The notes under the pieces are model-generated. The model did not search any database. It was not told the DNA's origin and was given only the letters and a program-made list of their open reading frames with translations. Shown piece by piece: positions 15,497-24,296 of a stretch of DNA of 64,000 bases; within the stretch, counting starts at the first letter, position 1; the number at the start of each line of letters is the position of its first letter. The position numbers and the translations under genes are program-made. This stretch comes from Streptomyces koelreuteriae (lineage in GTDB: Bacteria > Actinomycetota > Actinomycetes > Streptomycetales > Streptomycetaceae): contig NZ_CP075896.1 of assembly GCF_018604545.1 (NCBI RefSeq), positions 3,906,001 to 3,970,000 of the forward strand, given 5' to 3'.

Positions 15497-16165
15497 ATGA
15501 CGGTGCACGAACGGGAGGACACCCCCAGGGCGTCCGGGGCGCCCGGGGCGCTGGTGGCGCGCCGGGTTCCCGGGGCGCCGCGTGCCGCCGTGCTGTTCCT
15601 GCACGGCGGCCGGTCCGAGGGCCGGGCCCCGTCGCGGCCCTGGCATCTGGCGGCCCTGCGGATGAGGCCCTTCGTGTGGGCCGTCGCGTCGGCGCTGCCG
15701 GACGACGAGGTCTTCCTGGGCGAGGTGCGCTATCGCGTGCGCGGCTGGAACGGCGGGGCCGGCGACGAGGGAGACGCCCTGCGGGACGTCCGGCGGGCCC
15801 TCGACGAGCTCGCCCGCCGGGCCGGTGACGTCCCGGTGGTTCTCGTGGGTCACTCGATGGGGGGTCGCGCGGCCCTGCGCGCGGCGGGCTCCCCGCAGGT
15901 CCGGGCGGTGCTGGCGCTGGCGCCCTGGTGCCCGGACGGCGAGCCGGTGACCCAGCTCCGGGACAAGGACGTCGTCGTGCTGCACGGGGACCGCGACCGT
16001 GTCACCGAGCCGGGCGCGTCGGTGGCGTTCGTGGCCCGGGCCCGCGCGGCCGGGGCCCGGGCGGACGTACGCCTCGTGCCGGGCGGCGACCACGCGATGC
16101 TCCGGGGCGAGACGAACTGGCACCGCCTCGCGGCCTCGACTGCGGTGGGGATGCTGCCGGCGTGA
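15497..16165 (+). CDS. alpha/beta hydrolase
   Basis: 222 residues. Nucleophile elbow GHSMGG gives S120, with candidate D165 (LHGDRDRVT) and H199 (GGDHAML) completing the triad; LFLHGG at 34-39 is the oxyanion region. Compact size and fold resemble dienelactone-hydrolase-like or serine esterases acting on small esters or lipids. It is divergent from the ECF sigma gene and preceded by the same promoter motif, so it is probably a regulon member. No signal peptide. Confidence 0.8.
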   Translation: MTVHEREDTPRASGAPGALVARRVPGAPRAAVLFLHGGRSEGRAPSRPWHLAALRMRPFVWAVASALPDDEVFLGEVRYRVRGWNGGAGDEGDALRDVRRALDELARRAGDVPVVLVGHSMGGRAALRAAGSPQVRAVLALAPWCPDGEPVTQLRDKDVVVLHGDRDRVTEPGASVAFVARARAAGARADVRLVPGGDHAMLRGETNWHRLAASTAVGMLPA

Positions 16166-16170
16166 CGGGG

Positions 16171-16240
16171 GGCTTCACGGCCTGGTGGGTGGCTTCCCCA
16201 GCCTGACGGGGCGCTTCACGGCCTGGCAGGGCGCTTCACC
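16171..16240. repeat. 20-bp tandem repeat, about 3.5 copies
   Basis: Imperfect 20-bp units: GGCTTCACGGCCTGGTGGGT, GGCTTCCCCAGCCTGACGGG, GCGCTTCACGGCCTGGCAGG, then a partial copy. They lie immediately after the hydrolase stop and before the NB-ARC gene, outside coding sequence. Confidence 0.65.
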
Positions 16241-16293
16241 CCGAAGGGTGAACGGGCCCCGGGGCGGGGCCGTGTGGCGGCGACACTGCCAGG

Positions 16294-18435
16294 GTGCTGA
16301 GCGATCTTCCCGACATCCCCGACGAGTTCATCGGCCGCGGGGCCGAACTGGACCGCCTCGCCGACGCGTTGGAACGCCGCCGTCGCCTGGTCACCCTCAC
16401 CGGGGTGGGCGGGGTGGGGAAGAGCCGGCTGGCCCTGCACGCCGCGCACGCGGTCCGGGGCGACCGGCGCCGCGAGGTGATCTGGGCGGCGCTGTGGCCG
16501 CTGCGGGACGACCGTCTGCTGACCGCGACGGTCGCGGACGCCGCCGGCTTCGCCGACCACACGGCGGGCATGCCGCTGGACGCGCTCTGCGTCTGGCTCG
16601 GGGACAAGGACGCCGTCCTCGTGCTCGACTCCTGCGAGCACCTGCTGAGTTCGTGCCGGCACCTGGTCGCGCATCTGCTGATGACCTGCCCCTCGCTGAC
16701 CGTGCTGGCGACCAGCCGGGCACCGCTGGAGGTACCCGGCGAACTCCTCGTCACCGTCGGGCCGCTGCCCGCCGCGACCGACGGCACCACGCTGCTCCGC
16801 CGCCGCGCGGCCGCCGCCGGAGCACCGCTGACGGACCCGGCCGACCTCGAGACGGCAGGCAGGCTGTGCGCGTGGCTGGAGGGCATCCCGCTGGCGCTGG
16901 AACTGGTCGCGGGCCATCTGGGGCAGCGCACCATCACCATCGCCGAGGTCGAGCGCACACTGCGTTCGCGCTTGGCTCTGAACGCCGTGGGTCTGGATGC
17001 CACGGGCCGGGTCTCCGAGGGGCGGGGCGCCGGGGGCCGGGGCGCCGGGGGCCGGGGCGCCGAGGACCGGATCGCCGAAGGCCGAGGCACCGACGGCCGG
17101 GTCGTCGGGCCCGCGCGGCACCTGACGATGCGTACCACCATCGGATGGAGTCACGAACTGTGCGTGCCCGTGGAGCGGTTGTTGTGGGCGCGGCTGTCCG
17201 TGTTTCGCGGCGTGGTGGGCCACGAGGCGGTGCGTGCCGTGTGCGGCGGCGGACCGCTCGACGGGGCCGGTCTGGAGGCGGCGCTGTCGGGTCTGGTCGC
17301 GAAGTCCGTGCTGTCGCTCGGGGCGGAGGGCTACCGGATGCTGGACACCGTGCGCGAGTACGGGCGCATGTGGCTGGACGAGGCCGGTGCGACGCCGGAG
17401 ATCGCCGACCGCCACGCCGAGCACTTCCTGCGGCTCGCCCGGGACGCGCACGACGACTGGCCCGGGCCGCGGCAGGCGTCCCGGTACCGGGAGATCGGCC
17501 GCGTCCACGCCGATCTGTGCGCCGCCCTCGACCATCTCCTCGCCACGCGCCCCGGGGCCGCCCTGGACTTGAGCGGGCTGGTCGCCTTCTTCTGGAGCTG
17601 CTGCGGGCATCTCCGCGAGGCAGCGCACTATGTGGAAGCCGCCCTGCGTGCGGCCCGGGAGCCCGGCACCGCCCGGATCCGCGCCCGGTGGGCCCTGGGC
17701 GTGGCGCACGTCCTGCGGGGCGAGTACGAGGCGGCGGGCGGCCTGGTGGCGGCGGGCCGTGCGGAGGCGGCGGGCCGCCAGGACGTCGAGGGCCTGCTGC
17801 GGATCTCCTATCTGGAGGGCCTGATCCACCTGCTGCGCGGCCGGCCGCTGACCGCCCGCTGGCTGGTCGACGGGGTGCTGGACCTCGCGCAGGGACCGGC
17901 GTTCGCCTCGCAGGGCCGGATCATGTGCCGGCTGGTCCGGATCTTCGCCCTGACGGCGGAGGGGCGGCTGGAGCACTCCCGCCGTGAGGCCGAGGAGCTG
18001 TACGCGCAGTGCGTGGCGCACGGCGAGTGGTGGACCCGCTCGTACGCCGCCTATCAACTGGCCCTGATCTCCGTGTTCGAGGGCCGCACGGAGGAGGCGG
18101 CGGCGCACACGAGGAGCATGCTGGAGGGCAAGCGGCGTCTCGGGGACAGCTTCGGCGTCGCCCTCGGCCTCGATCTGCTGGCCTCGGTGCTGGCCGCCCA
18201 GGGCGCGGCCGAGTCGGCCGTCACGGCGCTCGGGGCCGGCGAGGCGTACTGGAGTGCCGTCGGCCATCCCCAGCGGGGCACTCCGGAGATGCGGCATGTG
18301 CGCGACCGCGGCGAGCTGACCGCCCGGCGCCTCCTCGGCGACAGCGGCTACGACGAGGTGCTGCGCCGGGCGGCACTGCGCGACCCCGAGTCCGTCCTGC
18401 GGGATCTCCTGGACGGCTCGGGCCGGAGCCGGTGA
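16294..18435 (+). CDS. orphan NB-ARC/STAND ATPase with TPR-like C-terminus
   Basis: 713 residues. Walker A GVGGVGKS (37-44), Walker B AVLVLDSCEH (about 107-116), sensor LATSRAPL, and GIPLALELVAG typical of the NB-ARC module found in AfsR/DnrI-like and LuxR-type regulators. The C-terminal half is helical and TPR-like (LRGEYEAAGGLV, FEGRTEEAAAHTRSM). There is no BTAD or SARP domain in front and no LuxR helix-turn-helix at the end, so it lacks an obvious DNA-binding part. A low-complexity Gly/Arg/Ala stretch occupies about 242-270. Likely a signalling ATPase; partner unknown. GTG start. Confidence 0.75.
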   Translation: MLSDLPDIPDEFIGRGAELDRLADALERRRRLVTLTGVGGVGKSRLALHAAHAVRGDRRREVIWAALWPLRDDRLLTATVADAAGFADHTAGMPLDALCVWLGDKDAVLVLDSCEHLLSSCRHLVAHLLMTCPSLTVLATSRAPLEVPGELLVTVGPLPAATDGTTLLRRRAAAAGAPLTDPADLETAGRLCAWLEGIPLALELVAGHLGQRTITIAEVERTLRSRLALNAVGLDATGRVSEGRGAGGRGAGGRGAEDRIAEGRGTDGRVVGPARHLTMRTTIGWSHELCVPVERLLWARLSVFRGVVGHEAVRAVCGGGPLDGAGLEAALSGLVAKSVLSLGAEGYRMLDTVREYGRMWLDEAGATPEIADRHAEHFLRLARDAHDDWPGPRQASRYREIGRVHADLCAALDHLLATRPGAALDLSGLVAFFWSCCGHLREAAHYVEAALRAAREPGTARIRARWALGVAHVLRGEYEAAGGLVAAGRAEAAGRQDVEGLLRISYLEGLIHLLRGRPLTARWLVDGVLDLAQGPAFASQGRIMCRLVRIFALTAEGRLEHSRREAEELYAQCVAHGEWWTRSYAAYQLALISVFEGRTEEAAAHTRSMLEGKRRLGDSFGVALGLDLLASVLAAQGAAESAVTALGAGEAYWSAVGHPQRGTPEMRHVRDRGELTARRLLGDSGYDEVLRRAALRDPESVLRDLLDGSGRSR

Positions 18436-18460
18436 GAGACCCGGCGTCCGGCGGGCCGGC

Positions 18461-19765
18461 TCACTCTCCCCGCTGCCCGTGCCCTCCGAAGCCGTGGATC
18501 AGCGCCACCGCCAGCGCGCTGATCAGCAGCAGCACGCTCATGTACAGGACCACCGGCCAGGGCTCTCCCCCGGCCGCCTCCAGCAGCGCGGCCGCGATGA
18601 GGGGTGCGGTGCCGCCCGCCAGCGCCGCCGCGACCTCGCGGCTGAGGGCGACTCCGCTGAACCGGGTCCTGGTCGTGAACAGGTCCGCCAGGAAACCCGC
18701 CTGGGCGCCGAGCTGGGCCCCCAGCAGCAGCCCGCTCAGGCCGAACGCGAACGACACGTACCCGGCCTCCCCGGTGTCCAGCAGCCAGAAGAAGGGAAAC
18801 GCGAACGCCGCCGCGGCCACCATGGCCCAGCCGAGCACGACCCGGCGGCCGAGCACGTCACCCAGCGCCCCCGCCACCGGTGTCACCGCCGCGCTGCACG
18901 CGAAGTAGATCAGCGCCCCGACGAGGGTGACCGTACGGGAGACCTTGAGCTGCTCGGTGAGATAGGCGAGCGCGAACACCACCGGGATGTAGGCGGCGAC
19001 GTTCGGCCCGATGCTGCTGACCACCCCGAGGAAGAGGGTCCGCGGAGCGCCGCGGGCCAGCTCCACCGCAGGCGCACGCGCGACTCCCCGCTCCCGCTTG
19101 ACCTGCTCGAACATCGGGCTCTCGGCCACACTGACGCGGATGTAGAAGCCGGTCGCCGTGACGAGGAGGGTGACCAGGAAGGGGATGCGCCAGCCCCAGT
19201 CGAGGAAGTCGTCCGGGGGCAGGGCCGCCACGGCGGCGACGGCCCCGGCCGAGAGCAGCGCGCCGACCGCCGCACCCGCCGGGGGGATCGCGGCGTACCG
19301 CCCGCGACGCTCCGGCGTGGCGAACTCGGCCAGGGTGAGGGAGGCGCCCGCGTACTCGGCGCCCGCGCCGAACCCCTGGATCATCCGCAGCACCACGAGC
19401 AGCGCGGGCGCCCACGCCCCGGCGGTCTCGTACGTCGGCAGCGCGCCCATCAGCGCACTGGCCAGGCCGACCGTGACCAGCGTGATCACCAGCATCCGTC
19501 TGCGGCCCAGCCGGTCCCCGTAGTGCCCGATGACCAGCGCGCCGAGCGGCCGGACGGCGAACCCGACGGCGAACGTGGCGAAGGAGGCCAGGGTCGCCGC
19601 GACCGGGTCGCCGGGCGGGAAGAACAGCCGGTTCAGGACGAGCGCGCTCATGGTGCTGAAGAGGATGAAGCCGTACCACTCCAGCGCGGTGCCGATGGTC
19701 GTCGCCAGCACCACGCGCGTCAGCATGGACGGTCGTTCACCGGCCATACGCCGCATATACCGCAT
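18461..19765 (-). CDS. MFS metabolite:H+ symporter (MHS family)
   Basis: About 434 residues, 12 membrane segments. GTALEWYGFILFSTMSALV, HYGDRLGRRRML and GFGAGAEYAGASL are the same MHS landmarks as in the first gene of the window, here in a ShiA/KgtP-like form. Three in-frame ATGs (19765, 19756, 19747) are close; the first has GAGAG at suitable spacing. The frame extends upstream to 20182 without transporter features. It is monocistronic and convergent with the NB-ARC gene. The substrate is unknown. Confidence 0.8.
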   Translation of the reverse strand: MRYMRRMAGERPSMLTRVVLATTIGTALEWYGFILFSTMSALVLNRLFFPPGDPVAATLASFATFAVGFAVRPLGALVIGHYGDRLGRRRMLVITLVTVGLASALMGALPTYETAGAWAPALLVVLRMIQGFGAGAEYAGASLTLAEFATPERRGRYAAIPPAGAAVGALLSAGAVAAVAALPPDDFLDWGWRIPFLVTLLVTATGFYIRVSVAESPMFEQVKRERGVARAPAVELARGAPRTLFLGVVSSIGPNVAAYIPVVFALAYLTEQLKVSRTVTLVGALIYFACSAAVTPVAGALGDVLGRRVVLGWAMVAAAAFAFPFFWLLDTGEAGYVSFAFGLSGLLLGAQLGAQAGFLADLFTTRTRFSGVALSREVAAALAGGTAPLIAAALLEAAGGEPWPVVLYMSVLLLISALAVALIHGFGGHGQRGE

Positions 19766-19976
19766 CCGGCCACTCTCGTCGAGGGTCTCCGCCCGCCCGC
19801 CGAACCTCGCCGGTGCCGGGAGCGCGGACCCGTCGTACGGACGCAGCGCCCGCCCCGGCCGTCCGAACACGCTCTCCGGCGGGAGCGGGCCGAGCGCCAA
19901 CCGCCCCTTCACAAGCAACGCACAGGCCTTCTTCCGCCTCTTGCACAGCGCCACCCCCAATCGAGAGGACCGCGCT

Positions 19977-21950
19977 GTGCGTTCACGTACTCCCATACGT
20001 CCACGTCTGATTCCGGCCGGGTCGCTGGTTCTGGCCCTCGCCGCGGCCGGGTCCGTGCTGGCCGGGCCGGCCGGCTCCGCGTTCGCCGCCGAGACGGCCG
20101 GCCGGGCCGATCTGCGCGCCGATGTGAACCGCGACGGGCGGGTCGATGTCACCGGCGGCAGCGACAAGACCGGTGAGGACACCTGGTCGGTCGGGCGCGG
20201 GGCCGTCTACCTGCCCAACATCGACGACGACACCAAGCGGTGTCCCGTCACGGGGCCGGGCGGCAGACCCCTGTCCGACGCCAAGCTGGCCGCGTGCAAC
20301 GACGGCACCGACACCAAGGTCAACGGCGCCGCGGACGCCGCCGACCTCGCCCGGGTCCGTTCCGTGCCCCTGCCCGGCCTGGCCTCGAACGCCAAGGGCA
20401 GCCTGAAGCTCACCACGGGCGGCAAGCACGCCCATCTGTTCCTCAAGCGGGACGGCAAGTGGGTCCTGGTGACGCCGGCGACCCGGCTGACCGCCGCCGA
20501 ACTGCGTTCCGGGGTGGAGTTCGGCGTCGAGGGCACCGACATCGTCCGGGACGCCGCGAAGTGGGACGGCCGTGCGGTGGTCCGGCTGACGGTGACCGCC
20601 GGGCAGAAGACCACCTCCGACGCCGTGACCCTGCGCGTCGCACCGCTGCTGACCCACCATCATCTGCAGAACACCCAGCAGGTGATGGTGACCGAGGTCC
20701 AGGGCCAGGGCGAGTACAGCCGCCTCCAGCAGAAGTTCGTCGCCGAACTCGGCAAGGAGGTCAAGAAGGCCGGGGTCACCACGCCGCTGGTCAAGTTCAC
20801 GAAGTACGCCGACCCCTGGGCGCAGGACTTCGTCGAACCGGCCTACGTCAACATGAGCGGTCCTGGCGGGCAGCCGCAGGTGATGCGTGTGATGCTGCGC
20901 TCTGCCCAGCCGGACCGGGACGCGGGCCGCGAGCTGTTCGAGAAGGTCCGCGGCCGGGACATCGGCGTCGTGCAGGTGAAGGACCCGGCGGAGCCCGACG
21001 ACTGGTCGCTCAACTCCTTCGGCAACCTGGAGACCATCCCGCCCTACGCGCACGGCGGGCGCTCCTTCCCGGCCGGGCGCATCATCATGGGCGAGCGCAA
21101 GGACAGCGGGGCACGTCCGTCGAAGGTGATGCGGACGATGCTCAAGTCGCAGGGCATGCAGGACCCGCTGCTGCTGGACACCTCCTGGCTGGGCGTCGGG
21201 CACGTCGACGAGTTCGTGCAGTTCCTGCCCGCCGACACCCCCCGCGGCTGGCGCATCGGCGTCGCCGACCCGCAGTCGGGGCTGCGGCTGCTGCGGGACG
21301 CCAAGCGCGACGGGCACGGCGCGACGAAGATGTTCTCCGTCCCGGGCCGCAGCGACAGCCCCGCGCCCAAGGAGACCATCAACCAGGCGCTCGCCTCCCG
21401 GCACCTGGTGTCCGACAACGAGATGGCGGCCCGGCGCATCGCGGCCAACCTGGAGATCCTCAAGCGGGAGACGGGTGTCACCGACGAGGAGATCGTGCGG
21501 GTGCCCGCGCTGTACACCCGTGAATCGGAGGCCTTCTCCGCCGAGGGCCAGGACGTTCCCGTGCCGCGGCTGACGCGCATGGGCGCCGCGTCCGACCTCG
21601 TGGACAGCCTCCGGGACCGGGGCCAGCAGAAGTGGCTCGCCGAGAACCCGGCGGCCCCGCGTGCGGCGGCCGCCCCGGCGACGGTGCAGACCAGCGCGTA
21701 CGTGCCCGGCGCGGTCAACGGCGTGCTCCTCGGCCGCGACCGCTACCTCGCCCCGCGCCAGTGGGGGCCCGTCATCGCCGGCAAGGACATCTTCACGGAG
21801 GCCGTCAACGCCGTCTACACGAAGGTCGGCATGAAGGTGTCGTACATCGACGACTGGTACACGTACCACCTCGGCATGGGTGAGGTGCACTGCGGCACCA
21901 ACACCCTGCGCGAGGCGTCGGGCGCGTGGTGGCGGCAGCCGGTGCGGTAG
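19977..21950 (+). CDS. secreted protein-arginine deiminase (PAD) family protein
   Basis: 657 residues with an N-terminal signal peptide (about 1-38, cleavage near AFA-A). An N-terminal region has a dockerin/EF-like DVNRDGRVDV loop, then the PAD catalytic domain. The four active-site residues known from human PAD4 (D350, H471, D473, C645) have clear counterparts: D284 in DPWAQDF, H409 and D411 in GHVDEF, and C639 in GEVHCGTN. PADs convert protein arginine to citrulline. The GTG start follows GAGAGG. Secreted bacterial PADs are uncommon and poorly studied. It is monocistronic and convergent with the aldo/keto reductase. Confidence 0.82.
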   Translation: MRSRTPIRPRLIPAGSLVLALAAAGSVLAGPAGSAFAAETAGRADLRADVNRDGRVDVTGGSDKTGEDTWSVGRGAVYLPNIDDDTKRCPVTGPGGRPLSDAKLAACNDGTDTKVNGAADAADLARVRSVPLPGLASNAKGSLKLTTGGKHAHLFLKRDGKWVLVTPATRLTAAELRSGVEFGVEGTDIVRDAAKWDGRAVVRLTVTAGQKTTSDAVTLRVAPLLTHHHLQNTQQVMVTEVQGQGEYSRLQQKFVAELGKEVKKAGVTTPLVKFTKYADPWAQDFVEPAYVNMSGPGGQPQVMRVMLRSAQPDRDAGRELFEKVRGRDIGVVQVKDPAEPDDWSLNSFGNLETIPPYAHGGRSFPAGRIIMGERKDSGARPSKVMRTMLKSQGMQDPLLLDTSWLGVGHVDEFVQFLPADTPRGWRIGVADPQSGLRLLRDAKRDGHGATKMFSVPGRSDSPAPKETINQALASRHLVSDNEMAARRIAANLEILKRETGVTDEEIVRVPALYTRESEAFSAEGQDVPVPRLTRMGAASDLVDSLRDRGQQKWLAENPAAPRAAAAPATVQTSAYVPGAVNGVLLGRDRYLAPRQWGPVIAGKDIFTEAVNAVYTKVGMKVSYIDDWYTYHLGMGEVHCGTNTLREASGAWWRQPVR

Positions 21951-21958
21951 CGGGTGAG

Positions 21959-22807
21959 TCAGTCCTCGACGCGGACCCGTCCGAGCCTGCCGACCATGGC
22001 GGGGTCGCGGTGGTCGAAGAACAGGGACGTGCCCGCGTCGAGGGCCGCGATACCGGCCATCTCCTCCTCGGTGAGGGTGAAGTCGAAGACGTCGAGGTTC
22101 TCCGCCATGCGCTCCGGGCGGACGGACTTGGGGATGACGACGACGTCGCGCTGGATGAGCCAGCGCAGCACGACCTGGGCGACGGACCTGTCGTGGGCCT
22201 CGGCGACGGAGGTCAGGGCGGCGTGCGTGAAGAGGTTGTTCCTGCCCTCGGCGAAGGGGCCCCAGGACTCGATCTGGACGCCGTGCTCGCGCATGAACCG
22301 CTGGTCGGCGGTGCGCTGGTGGAAGGGGTGGGTCTCGATCTGGTTGACGGCGGGGGCGATGTCGTTGTTGTCGATCAGGTCGATGAGCCGGTCCGGGAAG
22401 AAGTTGGACACGCCGATGGCGCGCACGCGGCCCTCCCGGTGGAGGTCCTGCAGGGCGCGCCACTCGCTGTAGACGTCGCCGTAGGGCTGGTGGATCAGGT
22501 AGAGGTCCAGGTGGTCCAGGCCGAGCCTGCGCAGCGAGGCGTCGAACGCGCGCTTGGTGTTGTCCTCGCCCGGGTCCTGGACCCACAGCTTGGTCGTGAC
22601 GAAGAGTTCCTCGCGCGGGACACCGCTGGCCTTGATCGCCCGGCCGACGGCCTCCTCGTTGCGGTAGGCGGCGGCGGTGTCGAGGGAGCGGTAGCCGGCG
22701 GCCAGGGCGTCGGCGACGGCCCGCTCGGTCTGCTCGGGCGGAATCTGGTAGACGCCGAATCCGAGGATCGGCATCTCGACGCCGTTGTTGAGGGTGACGT
22801 GGTGCAT
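21959..22807 (-). CDS. aldo/keto reductase (AKR5-like)
   Basis: 282 residues, NADPH-dependent (alpha/beta)8 barrel. Catalytic tetrad D43, Y48, K73, H106 (LDTAAAY, TTKLW, LIHQPYG), and the C-terminal [14 protein letters not shown] cofactor motif. The opening [20 protein letters not shown] and length point to the 2,5-diketo-D-gluconate reductase/prostaglandin-synthase-like AKR5 group. It reduces carbonyls of unknown identity. Divergent from an XRE regulator 300 bp away. Confidence 0.87.
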   Translation of the reverse strand: MHHVTLNNGVEMPILGFGVYQIPPEQTERAVADALAAGYRSLDTAAAYRNEEAVGRAIKASGVPREELFVTTKLWVQDPGEDNTKRAFDASLRRLGLDHLDLYLIHQPYGDVYSEWRALQDLHREGRVRAIGVSNFFPDRLIDLIDNNDIAPAVNQIETHPFHQRTADQRFMREHGVQIESWGPFAEGRNNLFTHAALTSVAEAHDRSVAQVVLRWLIQRDVVVIPKSVRPERMAENLDVFDFTLTEEEMAGIAALDAGTSLFFDHRDPAMVGRLGRVRVED

Positions 22808-22820
22808 GGGGGGGGTCCTT

Positions 22821-22925
22821 TCAGACGTTCGCGGCGATCACGAGGCGCTCGGCGGGTACCCGCTCCAGCAGCAGCGCCGTCATCGACGTCACGGCCAGCG
22901 CACCACCGGAGCCGACGGGCACCAT
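22821..22925 (-). pseudogene. MFS (DHA2/EmrB-like) C-terminal remnant
   Basis: The minus-strand frame ending at 22821 reads as ALAVTSMTALLLERVPAER followed by LVIAANV and a stop. This resembles the late transmembrane/loop region of EmrB/QacA-type exporters (…ALLERVPAERAGIASGV…). There is no upstream continuation with other transporter features. It fills part of the 300-bp gap between the reductase and XRE genes; the rest shows nothing clear. Confidence 0.4.
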
Positions 22926-23105
22926 CGGCCACACCGGACAGGGCAGCCACACACACCCGCCGAACACAGGCGAGCGCCGTCGGTCGGCTGCGGATGTCGA
23001 GCCTCGCGTGTTTTCGGTCCTGGTGGCAGGGCGGGCTGTTCAGGGGGTATGGCAGGGCCCCCCACGGCTCCGCCGGGCAGGGCGGGGCGGTGTGACACTG
23101 GCCGT

Positions 23106-24032
23106 ATGGCATCCGAGCAGAGCAGCGGTGGGGGTGGGGGTGGGGGTGGGACGGAGCTGGGGCAATTTCTGCGGGCGCGGCGTACTCAGACCCTTCCCGA
23201 GCAGGTCGGTCTCACCGTGGGTCCCGGGCTGCGCCGTACGCCCGGCCTGCGCCGTGAGGAGCTGGCGACGCTCGCCGGGATGAGCATCGACTACTACGTC
23301 CGTCTGGAACGCGGCAAGGAGACCCGCCCCAGCCCCGCCGTGCTCGACGCCCTCGCCCGGGCGCTGCGCCTGGACGACGCCGAGCACCAGCACCTGCGCG
23401 AACTCGCGGCCCGGGCCGCCCGGTACGCCCCCGAGCCCTCGCCGCCGCCCAGCCGGACCGTGCGTCCGCATCTGAAGCTGATCCTGGAGACGCTCCGCCC
23501 GAGCCCGGCGTACGTGATCAGCCGGAGCATGGACCTGCTCGCCTGGAACCCCGGCGGACTCGCCCTGTACGCGGGTATCGCCGACTGGCCCGCGGGGCAG
23601 CGCAATCTCGCCCGGTATCTCTTCCTGCACCCCGATGCCCGCGGTCTGTTCCCCGACTGGGACGAGCAGGTCCGCGGCTGTGTGGCCCGGCTCCGCAGTC
23701 TGGCGGGCACCGCCCCGGACGCGCCCGACCTCACCCGGCTGGTGGGGGAACTCGTCGTCAAGAGCCCGGACTTCGCCGGGCTGTGGGAGCGCTACGACGT
23801 CATCGGGCGCAAGAAGCTCCAGAAGACCTTCCACCACCCCGAGGTCGGCGTCCTCACCCTCGCCGGCCAGAGCATGCAGCTCGAAGGCACCCCCGGCCAG
23901 CGCCTCGGCGTCTACACCGCCGACCCCGGCACCCCCGACCACGACGCCATGCTCCTCCTCGACCTGACCGCCCCCGAAACGGCCGGGGCTCCGGAGACGA
24001 AGGCCGGGCGGCAGCGGCGTACGGGGCCCTGA
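23106..24032 (+). CDS. XRE-family regulator, MmyB-like
   Basis: 308 residues. An N-terminal poly-Gly segment, then an XRE helix-turn-helix (LRREELATLAGMSIDYYVRL) and a C-terminal MmyB-like ligand-binding domain with RTVRPHLKLILETL, DLLAWNPGGLALY and GVYTADPGTPDHDAM. Such regulators are often encoded divergently from short-chain dehydrogenases or aldo/keto reductases and control them; here an aldo/keto reductase lies divergently. ATG start at 23106; the longer frame from 22785 covers the non-coding gap. Confidence 0.85.
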   Translation: MASEQSSGGGGGGGGTELGQFLRARRTQTLPEQVGLTVGPGLRRTPGLRREELATLAGMSIDYYVRLERGKETRPSPAVLDALARALRLDDAEHQHLRELAARAARYAPEPSPPPSRTVRPHLKLILETLRPSPAYVISRSMDLLAWNPGGLALYAGIADWPAGQRNLARYLFLHPDARGLFPDWDEQVRGCVARLRSLAGTAPDAPDLTRLVGELVVKSPDFAGLWERYDVIGRKKLQKTFHHPEVGVLTLAGQSMQLEGTPGQRLGVYTADPGTPDHDAMLLLDLTAPETAGAPETKAGRQRRTGP

Positions 24033-24056
24033 CGGGCCCGGCGAACTGATCGACGG

Positions 24057-24296
24057 TCAGCCGTGCTTCGCCTGCCCACGCTCATGGTCGCGGTCGCGGT
24101 GCCTGAGGCGGAGTCGCCCGTGCGCCTTGCGCCGGGCCGACGGAGCCGGTCCCTGGACCGGGATCCCGGAGCGGCCGTAGTGGACGGCGGCCATGCGGTC
24201 GCCGTGCTGGGAGTTCAGCAGGCGGATGAGGAGGACCCCGATCACGATCATCCCCAGGATCGCGGCCACGGTCACGAAGGTCTCCACTGTCCTCAC
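24057..24296 (-). CDS. small membrane protein downstream of DUF5994 gene
   Basis: 79 residues with one hydrophobic helix near the N-terminus (FVTVAAILGMIVIGVLLIRLL) and a basic His/Arg-rich cytoplasmic tail. The GTG start overlaps the TGA of the DUF5994 gene (GTGA), indicating translational coupling. I do not recognise a family. The overlap and typical codon bias support a real gene. Confidence 0.55.
   Translation of the reverse strand: MRTVETFVTVAAILGMIVIGVLLIRLLNSQHGDRMAAVHYGRSGIPVQGPAPSARRKAHGRLRLRHRDRDHERGQAKHG

Noticed and set aside
6879-16165. Secondary-metabolite (polyketide or terpene) cluster
   Set aside because: There are no PKS, NRPS or terpene-synthase genes. The CFA-synthase, FAD and DUF1365/DUF1295 set fits membrane-lipid modification instead.
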